Below are positions 20,300 to 30,830 of a stretch of 64,000 nt of DNA, one piece after another; within the stretch, counting starts at the first letter, position 1, and each line of letters starts with the position of its first letter. The translations under genes and the position numbers were made by a program. Origin of the DNA: Azolla caroliniana (Eukaryota > Polypodiophyta); NCBI GenBank assembly GCA_043228905.1, contig JBHGNT010000015.1, positions 15,562,001-15,626,000 of the forward strand, in the 5' to 3' direction. The notes under the pieces were generated by a model. That model searched no databases. It saw nothing but the letters and a program-made list of their open reading frames with translations, and had not been told where the DNA came from.

Positions 20300-20875
20300 A
20301 TCTATTTTTTCTATTAGGAATTTTCACCTACTTAGGCAAGAATAAATACTAGTGATTATTCGAGCATTTTGATGTTTAGATCTTTATCAACCATGATTCA
20401 TGATAAGAGATACTTGTAGTTAATATATTGTGATTCAGATATCATATGAAAGACAATTGATATGGATAGTTAGTATGCCATTTAATATATCAAGAGAGTG
20501 AAGATTATTATGGTAGTAATTGTCCTTTGCTCTCAACTATGAATGACCAAGGTTGTTTATGGGGATTTTGTGAAGTATCAATGTCCATTCATTCTATGAT
20601 GGATTCCCTAGAGTTGAAATCTAGGGGACAATTAGAGGTGGAGATTTCACAAGGGGATGTATGGTTGGATTCATGGCAATAATCTTGGTTATGTTTTTGA
20701 ATCATCGCAAACTTTTATGATCAGGTTATTCTTACCATTTCCCACTAGTGTTGGAGCTTCATCATCAACCCATGAATTAGTTTGCTAAGAAATTTAGGGA
20801 CACAGGTATTAAGATTCAATTCCTTTTTCTTTATCATGATGTTTTCCATAATACTACTTGAACTCTCAAACCATG
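20300..20875. other. Stretch without recognisable gene, perhaps decayed copia 3' part
   Basis: It lies where the RNase H and 3' LTR of the old minus-strand copia A should be, but no RNase H motif can be read with confidence. No LTR boundary was found. Confidence 0.35.
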
Positions 20876-20949
20876 TCCAATTTGATGGTTATGTTACATG
20901 AGGGGTGTTTGTTGATATAGATATACATACAAAAAGGGTCTAGATATTA

Positions 20950-21353
20950 TGAAACCCGTACTTCCTCCTCAAGGAGACAAAATTTATGTGCCTTGACTTG
21001 ATGGATTGATGTAATGTATGCTAGTTTATTGGCTAAGGGATGAAGAATGCCTAACATGTATATTTTAGAGGACCGCCATTAGTCATTTCGAACTTGTTAC
21101 GAAGTTCGTCCTTGGAATTGTTCATAATATGTACACAAGAAGAGATGAGTAGAAGATCATCTACGTAGACTCCTATAATGAGCACATTGGGATTTTTAGG
21201 TCTAGTGCAAATGTTAGAATCGGATTTCAACCTAGAGAAACCTATTCCAAGTAGAAATTTACGCAGGGTGTAGTACCAACTTCTAGGTGCTTGTTTTAAT
21301 CAATAGAGTGATTTTTTAAGTCTACAAACCCAATTTGGGTTTAAGTATCCTTG
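20950..21353 (-). pseudogene. Copia A reverse transcriptase, C-terminal half
   Basis: The minus strand reads [20 protein letters not shown], then LKQAPRSWYYTLRKFLLGIG, then GVYVDDLLL with the two catalytic Asp, then NKFEMTNGGPLKY. These are the thumb-side landmarks of Ty1/copia RT. A stop replaces the Gly in the usual YGLKQAPR. The left part decays to unreadable sequence below about 20950. The right end coincides with the target duplication of the inserted TIR element. Confidence 0.85.
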
Positions 21354-22109
21354 TGGTTGTGACCTGGGAATTTTTTTGATGGGAGTCATGCTCGTCAAAG
21401 GCCATTTTGCCCGTAAAAAACATACACCTAATAAAAATGTCCATCAAGTGACATATAAAGTTTAAATTTCCATTTTCATGTGAAAGGCCCCTAAAAATTA
21501 TACATGTCAAATGACATGCCAAAAATTTATTTTCCATGTCACATATATTATATATATGTCACATATTATCATATAAATATATGTATACATACTATTAATT
21601 GCGTATAATAATATATTTATATTATATGTTTTTTTATAAGAGGCTTAAAATAATATCATTATCATGTAATAATAATATATATTCTGAAATCTTTATTTTG
21701 TATTCATAATATTAGTTGAAATTTGATTGAAATTTTAAACAATAATCTTTATTAAATACTTTAAGAGTGTAAACTGTAGGTTTGATTTTAATGTTTTACA
21801 TTTTAAGTTAAAACTAAATTTTTTTACTTACCTTTTTTTTTTTATTAGCCTTTTTTTTCATACTTATTTGTAAAAACAATAACACGATATTTATTTTATG
21901 TATTTCAATATTATCTTTTTGAGGTAGTTATGCTAAATTATGCATCTTTGTGTACCTTGTATAACAATGTAGCTTTATATAAAGCTTTTCATTTTTTTTT
22001 AAATGACATGTTAGTTTTTGCCATTTTATGTCATATGACATACATCGTTAAAAAATGGCCGTCAAGAAACTTTGATACTAACCCATCAAATGTAGGCCTT
22101 GGTTGTGAC
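21354..22109. mobile_element. Non-autonomous TIR DNA element (Mutator-like?) in copia A
   Basis: The element 21364-22099 (736 bp) is flanked by the 10-bp repeat TGGTTGTGAC (21354-21363 and 22100-22109). That repeat encodes part of copia A's RT motif (MSQP on the minus strand) and is present on both sides, which shows a real insertion with target duplication. The ends are imperfect inverted repeats sharing TTTGATGGG about 10-12 bases in and GGCCATTTT about 35 bases in. The interior is AT-rich with no coding capacity. A 9-10 bp duplication and TIRs fit the Mutator superfamily; hAT (8 bp) is less likely. Confidence 0.7.
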
Positions 22110-22135
22110 ATATTATATATATATATATGTATATA

Positions 22136-22201
<66 letters not shown>

Positions 22202-22212
22202 TGTATGTATTC
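22110..22212. repeat. (TA)n and (TATG)n microsatellite within copia RT
   Basis: About 60 bases of TA-rich repeat with GTA interruptions are followed by some ten TATG units. The run sits between the RT codons for LEE and MSQP, where the family normally has only two or three residues. The repeat therefore grew inside former coding sequence, and its minus-strand reading is Tyr-Ile-His. Confidence 0.85.
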
Positions 22213-22843
22213 TTCTAGAGTGCCATTTAGGAATACGTTTTTTACGTCGATTTGATGAATATAGAAACCTAGATATGCAACAATGGCTATAGTTGTATGC
22301 AATGAATCCATGGAAAGAATGGGTGAATAAATCTCCAAAAAATCTTGATCGTATACTTGAGTGAAGCCTCTTGCAATTAGTCATGCTTTGTGTCGTTTGA
22401 TAGATGGGAGAAACAATGTGTGACCTGCACTATCCGCTTACATGTTTGCATCAGAGGTAAGATCAGCAAGAAACTAATCATTTCTTGTGAGATACAAAGA
22501 TTTATTTCTTGTAGGAAACATATCTTAATTCTTGCATGAAACAACTGATTCAATCATCATTTCTTGTAGGAATTACAATGTTTCCCTTATTTATGTTTTT
22601 TTAGTCCTTCTAACATGTTTTAAGAGTTTCCAATTTGGGGGTTAGGCTCGTTTTCACTTCAATAAGTTGCATTTTTCCCTTCATTTTCTGAGTTTGAAGG
22701 TTTCGATTGGGCTAGGTTTGATAATATATTGACCTTACATTGTCGATGAGGATGATAGTTTTCCATTAAGCTTTTCCATTTTGTTGAGGGTTATAAACTA
22801 CCTTGTGCTGATGTATTATGTGGTTTTCTTGCATGTACTCTTT
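22213..22843 (-). pseudogene. Copia A reverse transcriptase N-terminal half and integrase end
   Basis: The minus strand encodes QDFLEIYSPILSMDSL and then FYIHQIDVKNVFLNGTLEE, the RT fingers and palm landmarks (family form ETFAPV...DVKNAFLNG). Further up, at about 22775-22800, YNPQQNG marks the end of the integrase core with the residues normally before the catalytic Glu. Stops interrupt both. The region is cut at 22843 by the copia B insertion, and the rest of the integrase resumes at 28669. Confidence 0.8.
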
Positions 22844-23245
22844 TGTTGAGCGAACAAGCTCAACCGGATCCGAATCGGCATCCGGAAGGATGAGCCGGAT
22901 CGGTATCCGGATGGTATCCGAAAACAACCGGCCGGATCCGAGCGGGAACCGGAAGCCTAGTAGTAGCCTAGACTACTAGGTGATCATTGTCTCGTAGTTA
23001 GTTTCAGTCGCACGTGTGAGCATTGAAGTACCTGTCAGTCCTTTATGGACTTGTATAAATAGTGTTGTTTAGCACATTGTATGTACAGAGTGTTAGAGTT
23101 AATTTTTGAATATAGTTTTATGTTCTGTTCTGCTCCCTTTGTCTCCTTTGTGTTTTTAAGCTTTTCCATTAAACCTTCATCTCATTTTCTGTTGCTATCC
23201 GACTGAGCTGGTTTTGTCTGACGCTTCCGCACATTAACATTCACA
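22844..23245 (+). repeat. Copia B 5' LTR
   Basis: It runs from TGTTGAGCGAACAAGCTC to ACATTAACATTCACA. A TATA-like GTATAAATAG lies at about 23050-23060. Pyrimidine-rich U5 follows. TG/CA termini and the adjoining primer-binding site fix both ends. Confidence 0.93.
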
Positions 23246-23257
23246 TGGTATCAGAGC
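23246..23257 (+). promoter_or_regulatory. Copia B primer-binding site
   Basis: TGGTATCAGAGC immediately follows the LTR. It is complementary to the 3' end of plant initiator methionine tRNA, the standard primer of copia reverse transcription. Confidence 0.95.
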
Positions 23258-23339
23258 GCGAGGGTTGAGAACCTCTGCAGCCGACATTTGCTTCCGTAGA
23301 TGAACCCTAGAACTCAGTAACAACAAATAGAGAGAAGAT

Positions 23340-24340
23340 ATGGACAGAGGAATGGCGAGTTCACTTCCAACAGAGAAGCTTGACCAGAGCAACTGTGCGT
23401 CCTGGTCATATAAAATGCACCAGTACCTGCTGGGGCATGGATATTGGAGCCTCGTGGAAGGAACAAATGAAGTAGCATCGGAACCGTCACACAAAGATTT
23501 CCCAATATGGGAGCAAGGAGCGAGTCGGGTATTGTATTGTCTCACGTCCGGTGTGCATGATCAAATGCTCAACTACATCAAGGATGCAAAGACGCCTAAG
23601 GAGGCCTGGGAAAATCTACGGAAGATTTTTGTCGCAAGTACCACAACTCGTAAGTTGCAACTCCGGCAAGAGCTGAACAACATCCTGCAAAGAGACATGT
23701 CAGTTATGGACTACATCACCAAGATAAAGGAGATTTGCGATGCACTCGGGTCCATCAACGTGACGGTGGTCAAAGATGAGATAGTACAAATCTGCCTCGG
23801 TGGTCTAGCGCAAAGGTACATGCCAATCCAAACAACAATATGCACTCGGGACAAATCATCATCCTTCTTCGACTTGCAATCAATGCTGATGGTCGAAGAA
23901 AACCATGCGAGTGGGTCAAGGACCACTCAATCGGATGGTCGGATGCTGTACACGGAGACAAATCGGCCCCATGGACATGGTGGACGAGGTGGGTCGGCAC
24001 GCAATTGAGGCGGCCGACAAGAGCAGGACCGGAGGCATAGTGGTTGTGCCGATAGCAGTTCCGAACCCTCCACAAGCAGGGGGAGTCAAAGCGGTGCCGG
24101 GAACGAGCAAGGAAAGGCCAACACAGAATGCTGGTACTATGGCAAAAAGGGTCACAAGGAAAGCGAGTGTTGGAAGAAGCGTGCCGATTCGGACAGATCC
24201 GGATCCGGCAAAACCAGCTGGGAGAACTGGCAAAGCTCACCCTACGCGGAAGGATCAGAAGGATCTGGAACTGGGAAAACCGGTAAAGGGCCAGCCTTCG
24301 TGATGAAGCACAAGGCTAACGCGATGAAGAAGACTACTTT
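23340..24340 (+). pseudogene. Copia B gag (capsid and zinc knuckle)
   Basis: The frame starts with ATG at 23340. Capsid-type motifs are ASWSYKMHQYLLGHGYW near the N-terminus and KEAWENLRKIFVASTTTRKL in the middle, typical of the plant copia gag domain. A frameshift near 24000 moves the reading to another frame, where CWYYGKKGHKESEC (about 24130-24172) is the nucleic-acid-binding knuckle. Its second Cys is changed to Tyr, so it would not bind zinc normally. The product would form virus-like particles in a live element. Confidence 0.88.
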
Positions 24341-26285
24341 TTGATCGGAGGAAGTATGGTACGTTGATTCCGGAGCGTCCAACCACATGAAGAGCCATGA
24401 AGAGTGGTTCTCCTTTTTGGAGAAACCAGAACAACCGCGAATTGTTGAAACCGAAGACGACACCCCTCACCCGATTGTGCATGTCGGAGAAGTCCCTTTA
24501 AGCTATGTCGGACAAAATGGGAAGCTTATTAACGTACTACACGTTCCGACTATCACAAAGAACCTGGTGTCAGTTGGGCAAATCATCGACCAGGGGATGT
24601 AGGTGTGGTTTATGCACCTAGGGTGCTTCATCGAGGAAGAGGGCCGGATAATTGCACAAGGGCGCAAAGACGGGAGGATGTTCATCCTCAACACTAATGA
24701 TGTCGGCACCGTTATGTTTGCGAAAGGGCAGAAGGTCGAATTGGACATTGACCTGTGGCACAAGCGGATCGGCCACGTCAATTATCGGAGGCTTTAAGAC
24801 CTGCAATAAAAAAAAGTCGTTTTCGGTTTGCCGAAGTTTAGCGGCCAAAATCCCGAAATTTGTGAAGCCTGCCAACTCAGGAAGCAACACCGGCTTCCAT
24901 TCCCCAGCGATCGAAACCGGAGCCATAACAAGCTCAATTTAATCCATTCGAATGTATGGGGACCGGCACAAAACGTTAGTCTTGGCAGGAGTCGGTATTT
25001 CAACGACTACAGCCGGCACACGTGGATCTACCTCATCGAGAGGAAGAGCGAAGTCTTCGAGTGTTTCTGGAACCTTCAAAGCTTGGTTGAATGGGAAACG
25101 GAGAGGAAGATCAAGTGCCCGCGGTCGGATGGCGGGAAAGAATACTTTTGCGGTGAATTCAACAGTTATCTGCAGCAGAACGGAATTCAGAGAGAATTCA
25201 GTTGCAGGTACACACGGGAGCAAAACGGTGTGGCCGAAAGGAAGAACCGGTCGATTGTTGACGCGGCAAGGGCAATGCTGGAGGAGAAGAGCATGCCCCA
25301 TTTCTACTGGGCTGAGGCAGTCTGGATGATAGTCTACATCCAAAACCGGATCGGTGACAAGGTGTCAGCACATGAGGTGTATTTCGGGCGAAAGCCGAAA
25401 TTGAGACACCTTCGAATATTCGGTAACGTAGAATATGTGCATGTACCGGATGAGAAGCGGAGGAAGTTGGATCCGAAGTCGGAGAAGTGTATTCTAGTCG
25501 GTTACTCGCATGAGCAAAAGGGGTATAAGTGCTATAACCCCCGGACTAAGCAGGTCCGAGTAAGCCGAGATGTCGAGTTTGATGAGACGGCATCATGGTA
25601 CTCCTTACTGACTCCAACTCCCGATGAAGACCCGATTCCAGAACATGAGGCTAGTAAGCCTGAGGAGGTCCAAGTAGAAGATGAAGACTTCGGCTCTTTA
25701 GAAGAGAGTCTGATCTCATTCCGGCTAAGTGGACCGAATGAGCGGCAAAGTCGGGATGACCAGGCGGATAAGGAACCAGCGAGTAGTGGAGACTCTGTCG
25801 TGCTCTCCCCGTGCAAGGAACTGAGGAGAAGGTTCACGAGCAAAGAGATGGGGAAGAAAAAGATGTCAGAATACGAAACCGGCAACATTGAGTCGGATAA
25901 GAGCGAATCCGACTCCGGAAAGGATGAAGGCAGATCTTCGAGAACGAAGTCCGACCTGGCCAAGAAGGGCCCCAAACCGAGTAATACTAAGTTATGCCGG
26001 TCTTCCCGCCTGAAGAACCCCGTTACGCGGTACGGGTACAATGAGTACATGGTGCATCATTATGCGTTCATGACTAAGGTGGTGGCAGTGCGTGAGCCGG
26101 AGAGCTACGTAGAAGCGGCAAAGGACGCAAATTGGCGTGCCGCTATGGAGGAAGAAATGCGGGCAGTAGATGCAACTGACACATGGGACCTCATTGACCC
26201 TCCCCGACACTGTAAACTGATCGGTTGCAAATGGGTGTACAAGGCAGTGCCGACGGTTCGTTTCACCGGTACAAGGCCCAGTTAG
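24341..26285 (+). pseudogene. Copia B protease and integrase
   Basis: The protease active site reads WYVDSGASNHM at about 24358-24390, followed by a stop at 24600. Pre-integrase LDIDLWHKRIGHVNY (about 24747-24790) carries the His pair and EICEACQLRKQHR the Cys pair of the zinc finger. Core motifs are HTWIYLIERKSEVF, SDGGKEYF with the second Asp, and REQNGVAERKNR with the catalytic Glu. A long linker follows with VRVSRDVEFDE and an acidic Ser-rich part, passing into the first RT motif CKWVYKA at about 26228. Damage includes the stop at 24600, a frameshift near 24795, a small deletion at 25000 and a frameshift near 26245. Confidence 0.88.
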
Positions 26286-27620
26286 TGGCGAAGGGATACG
26301 CACATACCCAGGGAATCGATTACGACGAGACCTTCGCCCTGGTAGCGAAGATGACGACGGTTTGTGTGGTACTGGCGGTTGCTGCGGCAAGGGGGTGGCA
26401 TCTTCACCAGATGGACGTGAAGAATGCGTTTCTTCAAGGTGACCTTGAAGAACGGGTCTATATGATCTAACCTCTCGGTTTTCAGTCGGAGATGAACAAG
26501 TCAGCAGTTTGCCAACTCAAAAAGTCGCTTTACGGTCTGAAACAAGCCCCTCGAGCTTGGAATACGAAGATCACACACCGGTTGCATAGGATGGGGTTTG
26601 TGACCTCTAAATCCGACTCGTCGTTGTTCATCTGGCAAGGTCCGGACGGTCCGGTTTGCATCCTACTTTATGTTGATGATTTAGTCATCACCGGACCCAG
26701 ACTCAATGAAATCGGTCGAGTAAAGTCCTAGTTGTCGGACGCATTTCACATGAAGGACCTGGGGGACCTTCATTATTTTCTTCGGATTGAGGTGATCTGA
26801 ACCCCCGACGGCATATTGCTCTCACAAAGACACTATGTGTTGAATATGTTGTACAAGTTCAGTATGACAGAGTGCCGACCTATCTCCACACCCTTGGACC
26901 AGAACCAGAAGCTCTATCCCAACTCCGGACCAGCATGCAATGAGAAATGGTTCCGACAAATCGTCGAAAGCCTGATATACTTGACAATCACTCAACCCGG
27001 CCTCAATTACCCGGTCAGAGTGATCAGCTAGTTCATGCAGAAGCCAACCGTCGAGCACCTTCACTACGCACACCAGATACTCCGGTATGTGAGCACCACG
27101 AAGGATCGGGGACTGTTATACTGGCATGTTATAACCGAAGAACTAGTCGGATATACAGATGCCGACTGGGCTGGTGATGCATTGGATCACCGATCCACCT
27201 CAGGTTACATGTTTTCTCTGGGTAGCGCGGCTGTTGCGTGGAGTAGCAAAAAGCAGCCAACAGTGGCTCTATCGAGCACTGAAGCTGAATACCGGGGCGC
27301 TATCAATGCCACCTGTGAAGCCATCTAGCTTCGGCGACTGCTGCGAGACCTACAAATTGAGGTACCGACCCCAATCCTGATCTACTGTGACAACATGAGC
27401 AACATTCTGCACGCCAAGAACCCCGTGTTCCATGATCGGACAAAGCACATAGAAGTGCAATATCACTTCGTGCGTGAGTGGGTTTTGAGCGGCGAAGTAG
27501 AACTTCTGTATGTTCAGACGGATCGGCAAATTGCCGATATCTTCACCAAACCGCTCAAATCGGACAAGTTGCAGCACTTCACCGAAATGCTTGGTGTTCA
27601 GCATCTCGACGTGCCACACT
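26260..27620 (+). pseudogene. Copia B reverse transcriptase and RNase H
   Basis: RT landmarks in order are [51 protein letters not shown] and [12 protein letters not shown] with both catalytic Asp. RNase H landmarks are GYTDADWAGD, LSSTEAEYRG, IYCDNMSNI and HIEVQYHFVREW. Stops at 26468, 26729, 26800, 27029 and 27326 interrupt the frame but all motifs survive. RNase H ends with DIFTKPLKSDKLQHF near 27580, the usual end of Ty1/copia pol. Confidence 0.9.
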
Positions 27621-28220
27621 TGAGGGGGGGAAAAGGAAAGGGAACGGATGGCACCGGACAAGGAGCCGAAGAGGAAGAAAGAACCAACAAAGGGGGAGAT
27701 GAGGAAAAAGGAAGCCAAGCCGACCGAAGGAGTCGGCACATCCGAAAAGGTCGGAACAAGAGGCAACGGCGGTAGAGTCAAGAAGGACAGAGCCAACTGG
27801 AAGAAAACGGCCAAGACCCGGACGGGGTCCGGTGTGGTGAAGGGCTTGAAACCAGAAGACAAGTTGGAGAACACCGACTCGGACAAAAGCTGGAATCAAT
27901 CGAAGGAAACCGATTCGGTTCAAGATTCGGAGAAGTCGGATCAACTAAAAGCCAAGCGGACACAGACGCAGCGGAAGTCGACGCCAACACGAAGAAACCG
28001 ACGGGTTGACAAGCGTCGGAGTCGTAGCAGTGAGGGAGTTGAAATGGGCCTATTGAGTAGACAAGCCAACCGAGGAGGTCGAGGTGCGTAGAACCATAAG
28101 GGTCGCGGCAAACAAGACCGGACCGGACGAGGAACGTGAGCGAGGTGGAGCAACGCTAGAAGGAGCCGGGTAGAAGAACCAGCTGTCGCGGACACTAACA
28201 CCATGATCCGACCTCAAGTT
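27621..28220 (+). pseudogene. Copia B charged C-terminal extension after RNase H
   Basis: Most copia polyproteins stop shortly after RNase H. Here about 200 further codons continue in shifting frames as Lys/Glu/Arg/Gly-rich sequence, with GLKPED, DSDKSWNQSKETDS, RRSRSSEGVEMGLLSRQA and NRGGRG. The same order of motifs occurs in copia C (30349-30830), so the tail is a family trait and not read-through of junk. It ends just before the purine tract. The function is unknown; the composition would suit nucleic-acid binding. Confidence 0.65.
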
Positions 28221-28224
28221 GAGC

Positions 28225-28235
28225 TTGAGGGGGAG
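28225..28235 (+). promoter_or_regulatory. Copia B polypurine tract
   Basis: GAGGGGGAG lies directly before the 3' LTR, the primer site for plus-strand synthesis. Confidence 0.85.
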
Positions 28236-28663
28236 TGTTGAGCAAGCAAGCTCAACCGGATCTGGATTGGCTGAATAAGCCTGAGCCGGATCGGCATCCG
28301 GAAGGATGAGCCGGATCGGTATCCGTAAACAATCGGCTGGATCGAGGAGCCTGATCCGAGCGAGAACCGGAAGCCTAGTAGTAGCCTAGACTACTAGGTG
28401 ATCATTGTCTCGTAGTTAGTGTCAGTCACACGTGTGAGCATTGAAGTACCTGTTAGTCGTTTATGGACTTGTATAAATAGTGTTGTTTAGCATGTTGTAT
28501 GTACAGAGTGTTAGAGTTAATTTTTGAATATAGTTTTATGTTCTGTTCTGCTCCCTTTGTCTCCTTTGTGTTTTTAAGCTTTTCCATTAAACCTTCATCT
28601 CATTTTCTGTTGCTATCCGGTTGAGCTGGTTCTGTTTGACGCTTCCGCACATTAATATTCACA
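28236..28663 (+). repeat. Copia B 3' LTR
   Basis: It runs from TGTTGAGCAAGCAAGCTC to ATTAATATTCACA. Compared with the 5' LTR it has extra sequence around 28261-28350 and scattered C/T and A/G changes, pointing to an older insertion than copia C. Confidence 0.93.
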
Positions 28664-28668
28664 TCTTT

Positions 28669-29130
28669 GACCTTGCTAGACATAAATTCTCTGCCATCGT
28701 CGGTGCAGACTATTTTAATGCTTATGTTTTTTAATTCCCTTTGTCATTTGACTAACTCATAAGAGAGTTTTTACTAGGCCAGATACATGGTATACTTGGG
28801 GAATGATTCATTTTTTATTGTTGGGTAAGGGAAAAGTTAGATTACCAATTCTAATAGTATATTGTAGGTGGTTGTCTCTAGGTCGAACCTCCATTTTGTT
28901 TTGTAGTTATTAAGTGCTAGTTGATCAAATGTCATGTGGTGGTAGCTCCAATGTCAAAATACCAATTGTTGTTGATGGTGTGGTCATTGAATCCCATTTG
29001 AGTGTGGAATAGTTGTAGTGGAACATCATCTTGATCTTCAAGTGTTGTTAACTGTGTTTTTCCACCATGTCCTTCAAGATTATATTGTTTCTTTCGACAT
29101 TTGTTTTCAATGTGCCCAAGGAAGTGGCAA
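28669..29130 (-). pseudogene. Copia A integrase core start, protease region and zinc knuckle
   Basis: Just beyond copia B the minus strand reads IKIVCTDDGREFMS, the second-Asp motif of the integrase core. Further along, at about 29000, WYFDIGA-like sequence recalls the protease. CNYCHFLGHIENKCRKK (about 29087-29137) is a complete CCHC knuckle. Stops break the frame. Much of the integrase zinc finger is unreadable. Confidence 0.7.
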
Positions 29131-29946
29131 TAGTTGCACTTCTTAGTGTGTGGCTTATAGTTGTTGGATTGATGTGATAAACCTTGATGGTATGTTTTGT
29201 TGCTTAGATGTGATTTTTGGTGATAAGATGTATGGTGATGATTGTTGTGAAATGTTTTTTGTGGTGTTTTGTATGTAAATTAGTTGCCATTGATATTGAT
29301 GAATGTGAGAGAGTGACTCTTGGTATCTTCTCATAGTGTTTTCTTGTTGGATTTTACTAAGAGGTTGATCTAGTGTTTGAGAAGTTGCCATTGATTGAGC
29401 AGTGATGAATGCCCCCCCCCCATGTTGATGGAAATGCGGCAAATAATAGTATGACTTGGACTTTATCGTTGAATTTTATGCCAAAGAAAGAGTATAACTT
29501 CATCCAATTTTGTCCCCCACATGTCTAAGGAATGTCTACACACGTTCATTTTCTTTTAATGCTAGACATATGAGTTTCTTGAGATTAGTTGCCCATTTTG
29601 GTAGATCAATATGTAAGTATTTCATATTTAGACATTCCTACATTGCATTTGCTCATTGTCAACATTCTACCATGTGATGTTTTTTGTTTGTAACTTTGAA
29701 TATAATATCTTATTCTGCTTCGAAGTCTTTGTTTCTTCATGCATGATATGTGAAACTGTCATTGGCACTAGAATCTTTTTCCGAGCCTTCATTTAAGATC
29801 TAGTGTTTTAAGATAAAGCTCTCCATTTTTATTCTCCAAGCACGGTAGTTTGTACCATTTAATTTGTTGAGGCGGACAGATCGAGGTGCCATTGTGGTCA
29901 CTAATGTCCTTGGTGGTGGAGTTGTTGGTAGAGTATCGTGTGATAT
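29131..29946 (-). pseudogene. Copia A gag, N-terminal part
   Basis: The clearest part is KLNGTNYRAWRIKMESFILK at about 29800-29860, the N-terminal signature of plant copia gag. It is preceded by a Met-containing MAPRSVRL start at about 29890. The remainder has several stops. The upstream end is cut by copia C at 29946, so the leader and 5' LTR of A should lie right of 35349. Confidence 0.75.
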
Positions 29947-30345
29947 TGTAAACGTAAGTGTTTGCGGAAGCGTAAAACAGAGAACAACACACAGAGAGAG
30001 AGAGACAGAGAGAGCAGAACGCAATTTCCAAAATTATATGAAAACTCTGTACTACACACTGTGCTAAGTAACACTATTTATACAAGTCCTCTTGGGACTG
30101 ACAGAAGTACCATGTACTTCAATGCTCACACGAGCATCTGACACTTACTACGAGACTATAGATACCTAGTAGTCTATCCTATTCTAGGCTTCCGATTGGA
30201 CTACCGGTTACGGATTGCACCCGGCCTCCACTGCTTGCCGGTTCGGTTGCTCACCGTCATACCGAACCGTTTCGCCCGATCCGTCTCGCTTACCGGCTCC
30301 GGCTTATTCAGCCGATCCGGCTCCGGTTGAGCTTGCCGCTCAACA
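29947..30345 (-). repeat. Copia C 3' LTR
   Basis: On the plus strand it runs from TGTAAACGTAAGTG to CTCAACA, so the element strand starts TGTTGAGCGGCAAGCTC. A TATA-like box CTATTTATAC is seen at about 30072. It carries 22 bases (TGTTTGCGGAAGCGTAAAAC region) missing from the 5' LTR. Confidence 0.92.
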
Positions 30346-30356
30346 CTCCCCCTCAA
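30346..30356 (-). promoter_or_regulatory. Copia C polypurine tract
   Basis: The plus strand reads CTCCCCCTC next to the LTR, giving GAGGGGGAG on the element strand. It is identical to the tract of copia B. Confidence 0.85.
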
Positions 30357-30830
30357 GCTCAACCTGAGGTGGGGTCGTAGTGTCGACCTCTGTGGCAGTC
30401 GGTTCTTTCAACCGACTTCTCCTGGCGTCACTCCGCCTTGCTCGCGCTCCTCGTCCGGTCCGGTCCCGTTTGCCGCGACCCCTTTGGTTCTGCGTGCCTC
30501 GACCCTCTCGGTCGGCATGTCTGCTCAATAGGCCCATCTCAGCAGTCACGTTGCTGTGACTCCGACGCTTGCCGATCCGTTGGTTTTCCCACGATGGCAT
30601 CGACTTCCGCTGTGTCCGTGTCCCCTTGGCCTTCAGTCGATCCGACTCATCCGGGTCCATCTGTTGATCCGAGTCAGTTGTCTCCGACTCGTTCCAGCTC
30701 TTGTCCGAATCGGTACACTCCGATTCGACTTCCGGCTTTAGGCCTCTCCCCACATCGGACCACTTCCGAGTCTTGGCCTTCTCCATGCTTCCCTCGGCTT
30801 CTTCAGCCGGTGAACCGAAATCGATCTGCA
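30349..30830 (-). pseudogene. Copia C charged C-terminal extension
   Basis: Open without a stop in the frame that ends at 30340. Motifs are GRGLKPEVESECTDSDKSWN, SDRLKAKGTRTQRKSMPS, TAEMGLLSRHADREGRG and the end TPPQVELEGEC. It is basic and Arg/Gly-rich toward the end. Intact here and recognisable in copia B, it supports selection for this tail in the parent element. I do not recognise a known domain. Confidence 0.7.

Larger units (their letters stand above)
22844..28663 (+). mobile_element. Copia B: complete-length Ty1/copia element, TSD TCTTT
   Basis: LTRs of 402 and 428 bp bound the element, with TCTTT at 22839-22843 and 28664-28668. A tRNA-iMet primer-binding site follows the left LTR and a purine tract precedes the right one. 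Internal order is gag, protease, integrase, RT, RNase H, as in Ty1/copia. The LTRs differ by several transitions and a roughly 26-bp indel. The coding region carries at least ten stops or frameshifts, so the copy is inactive. It is inserted in the integrase of copia A. Confidence 0.95.

Noticed and set aside
23905-24303. A separate 132-codon gene inside copia B
   Set aside because: It is the out-of-frame reading of gag after a frameshift; the knuckle is in a different frame.
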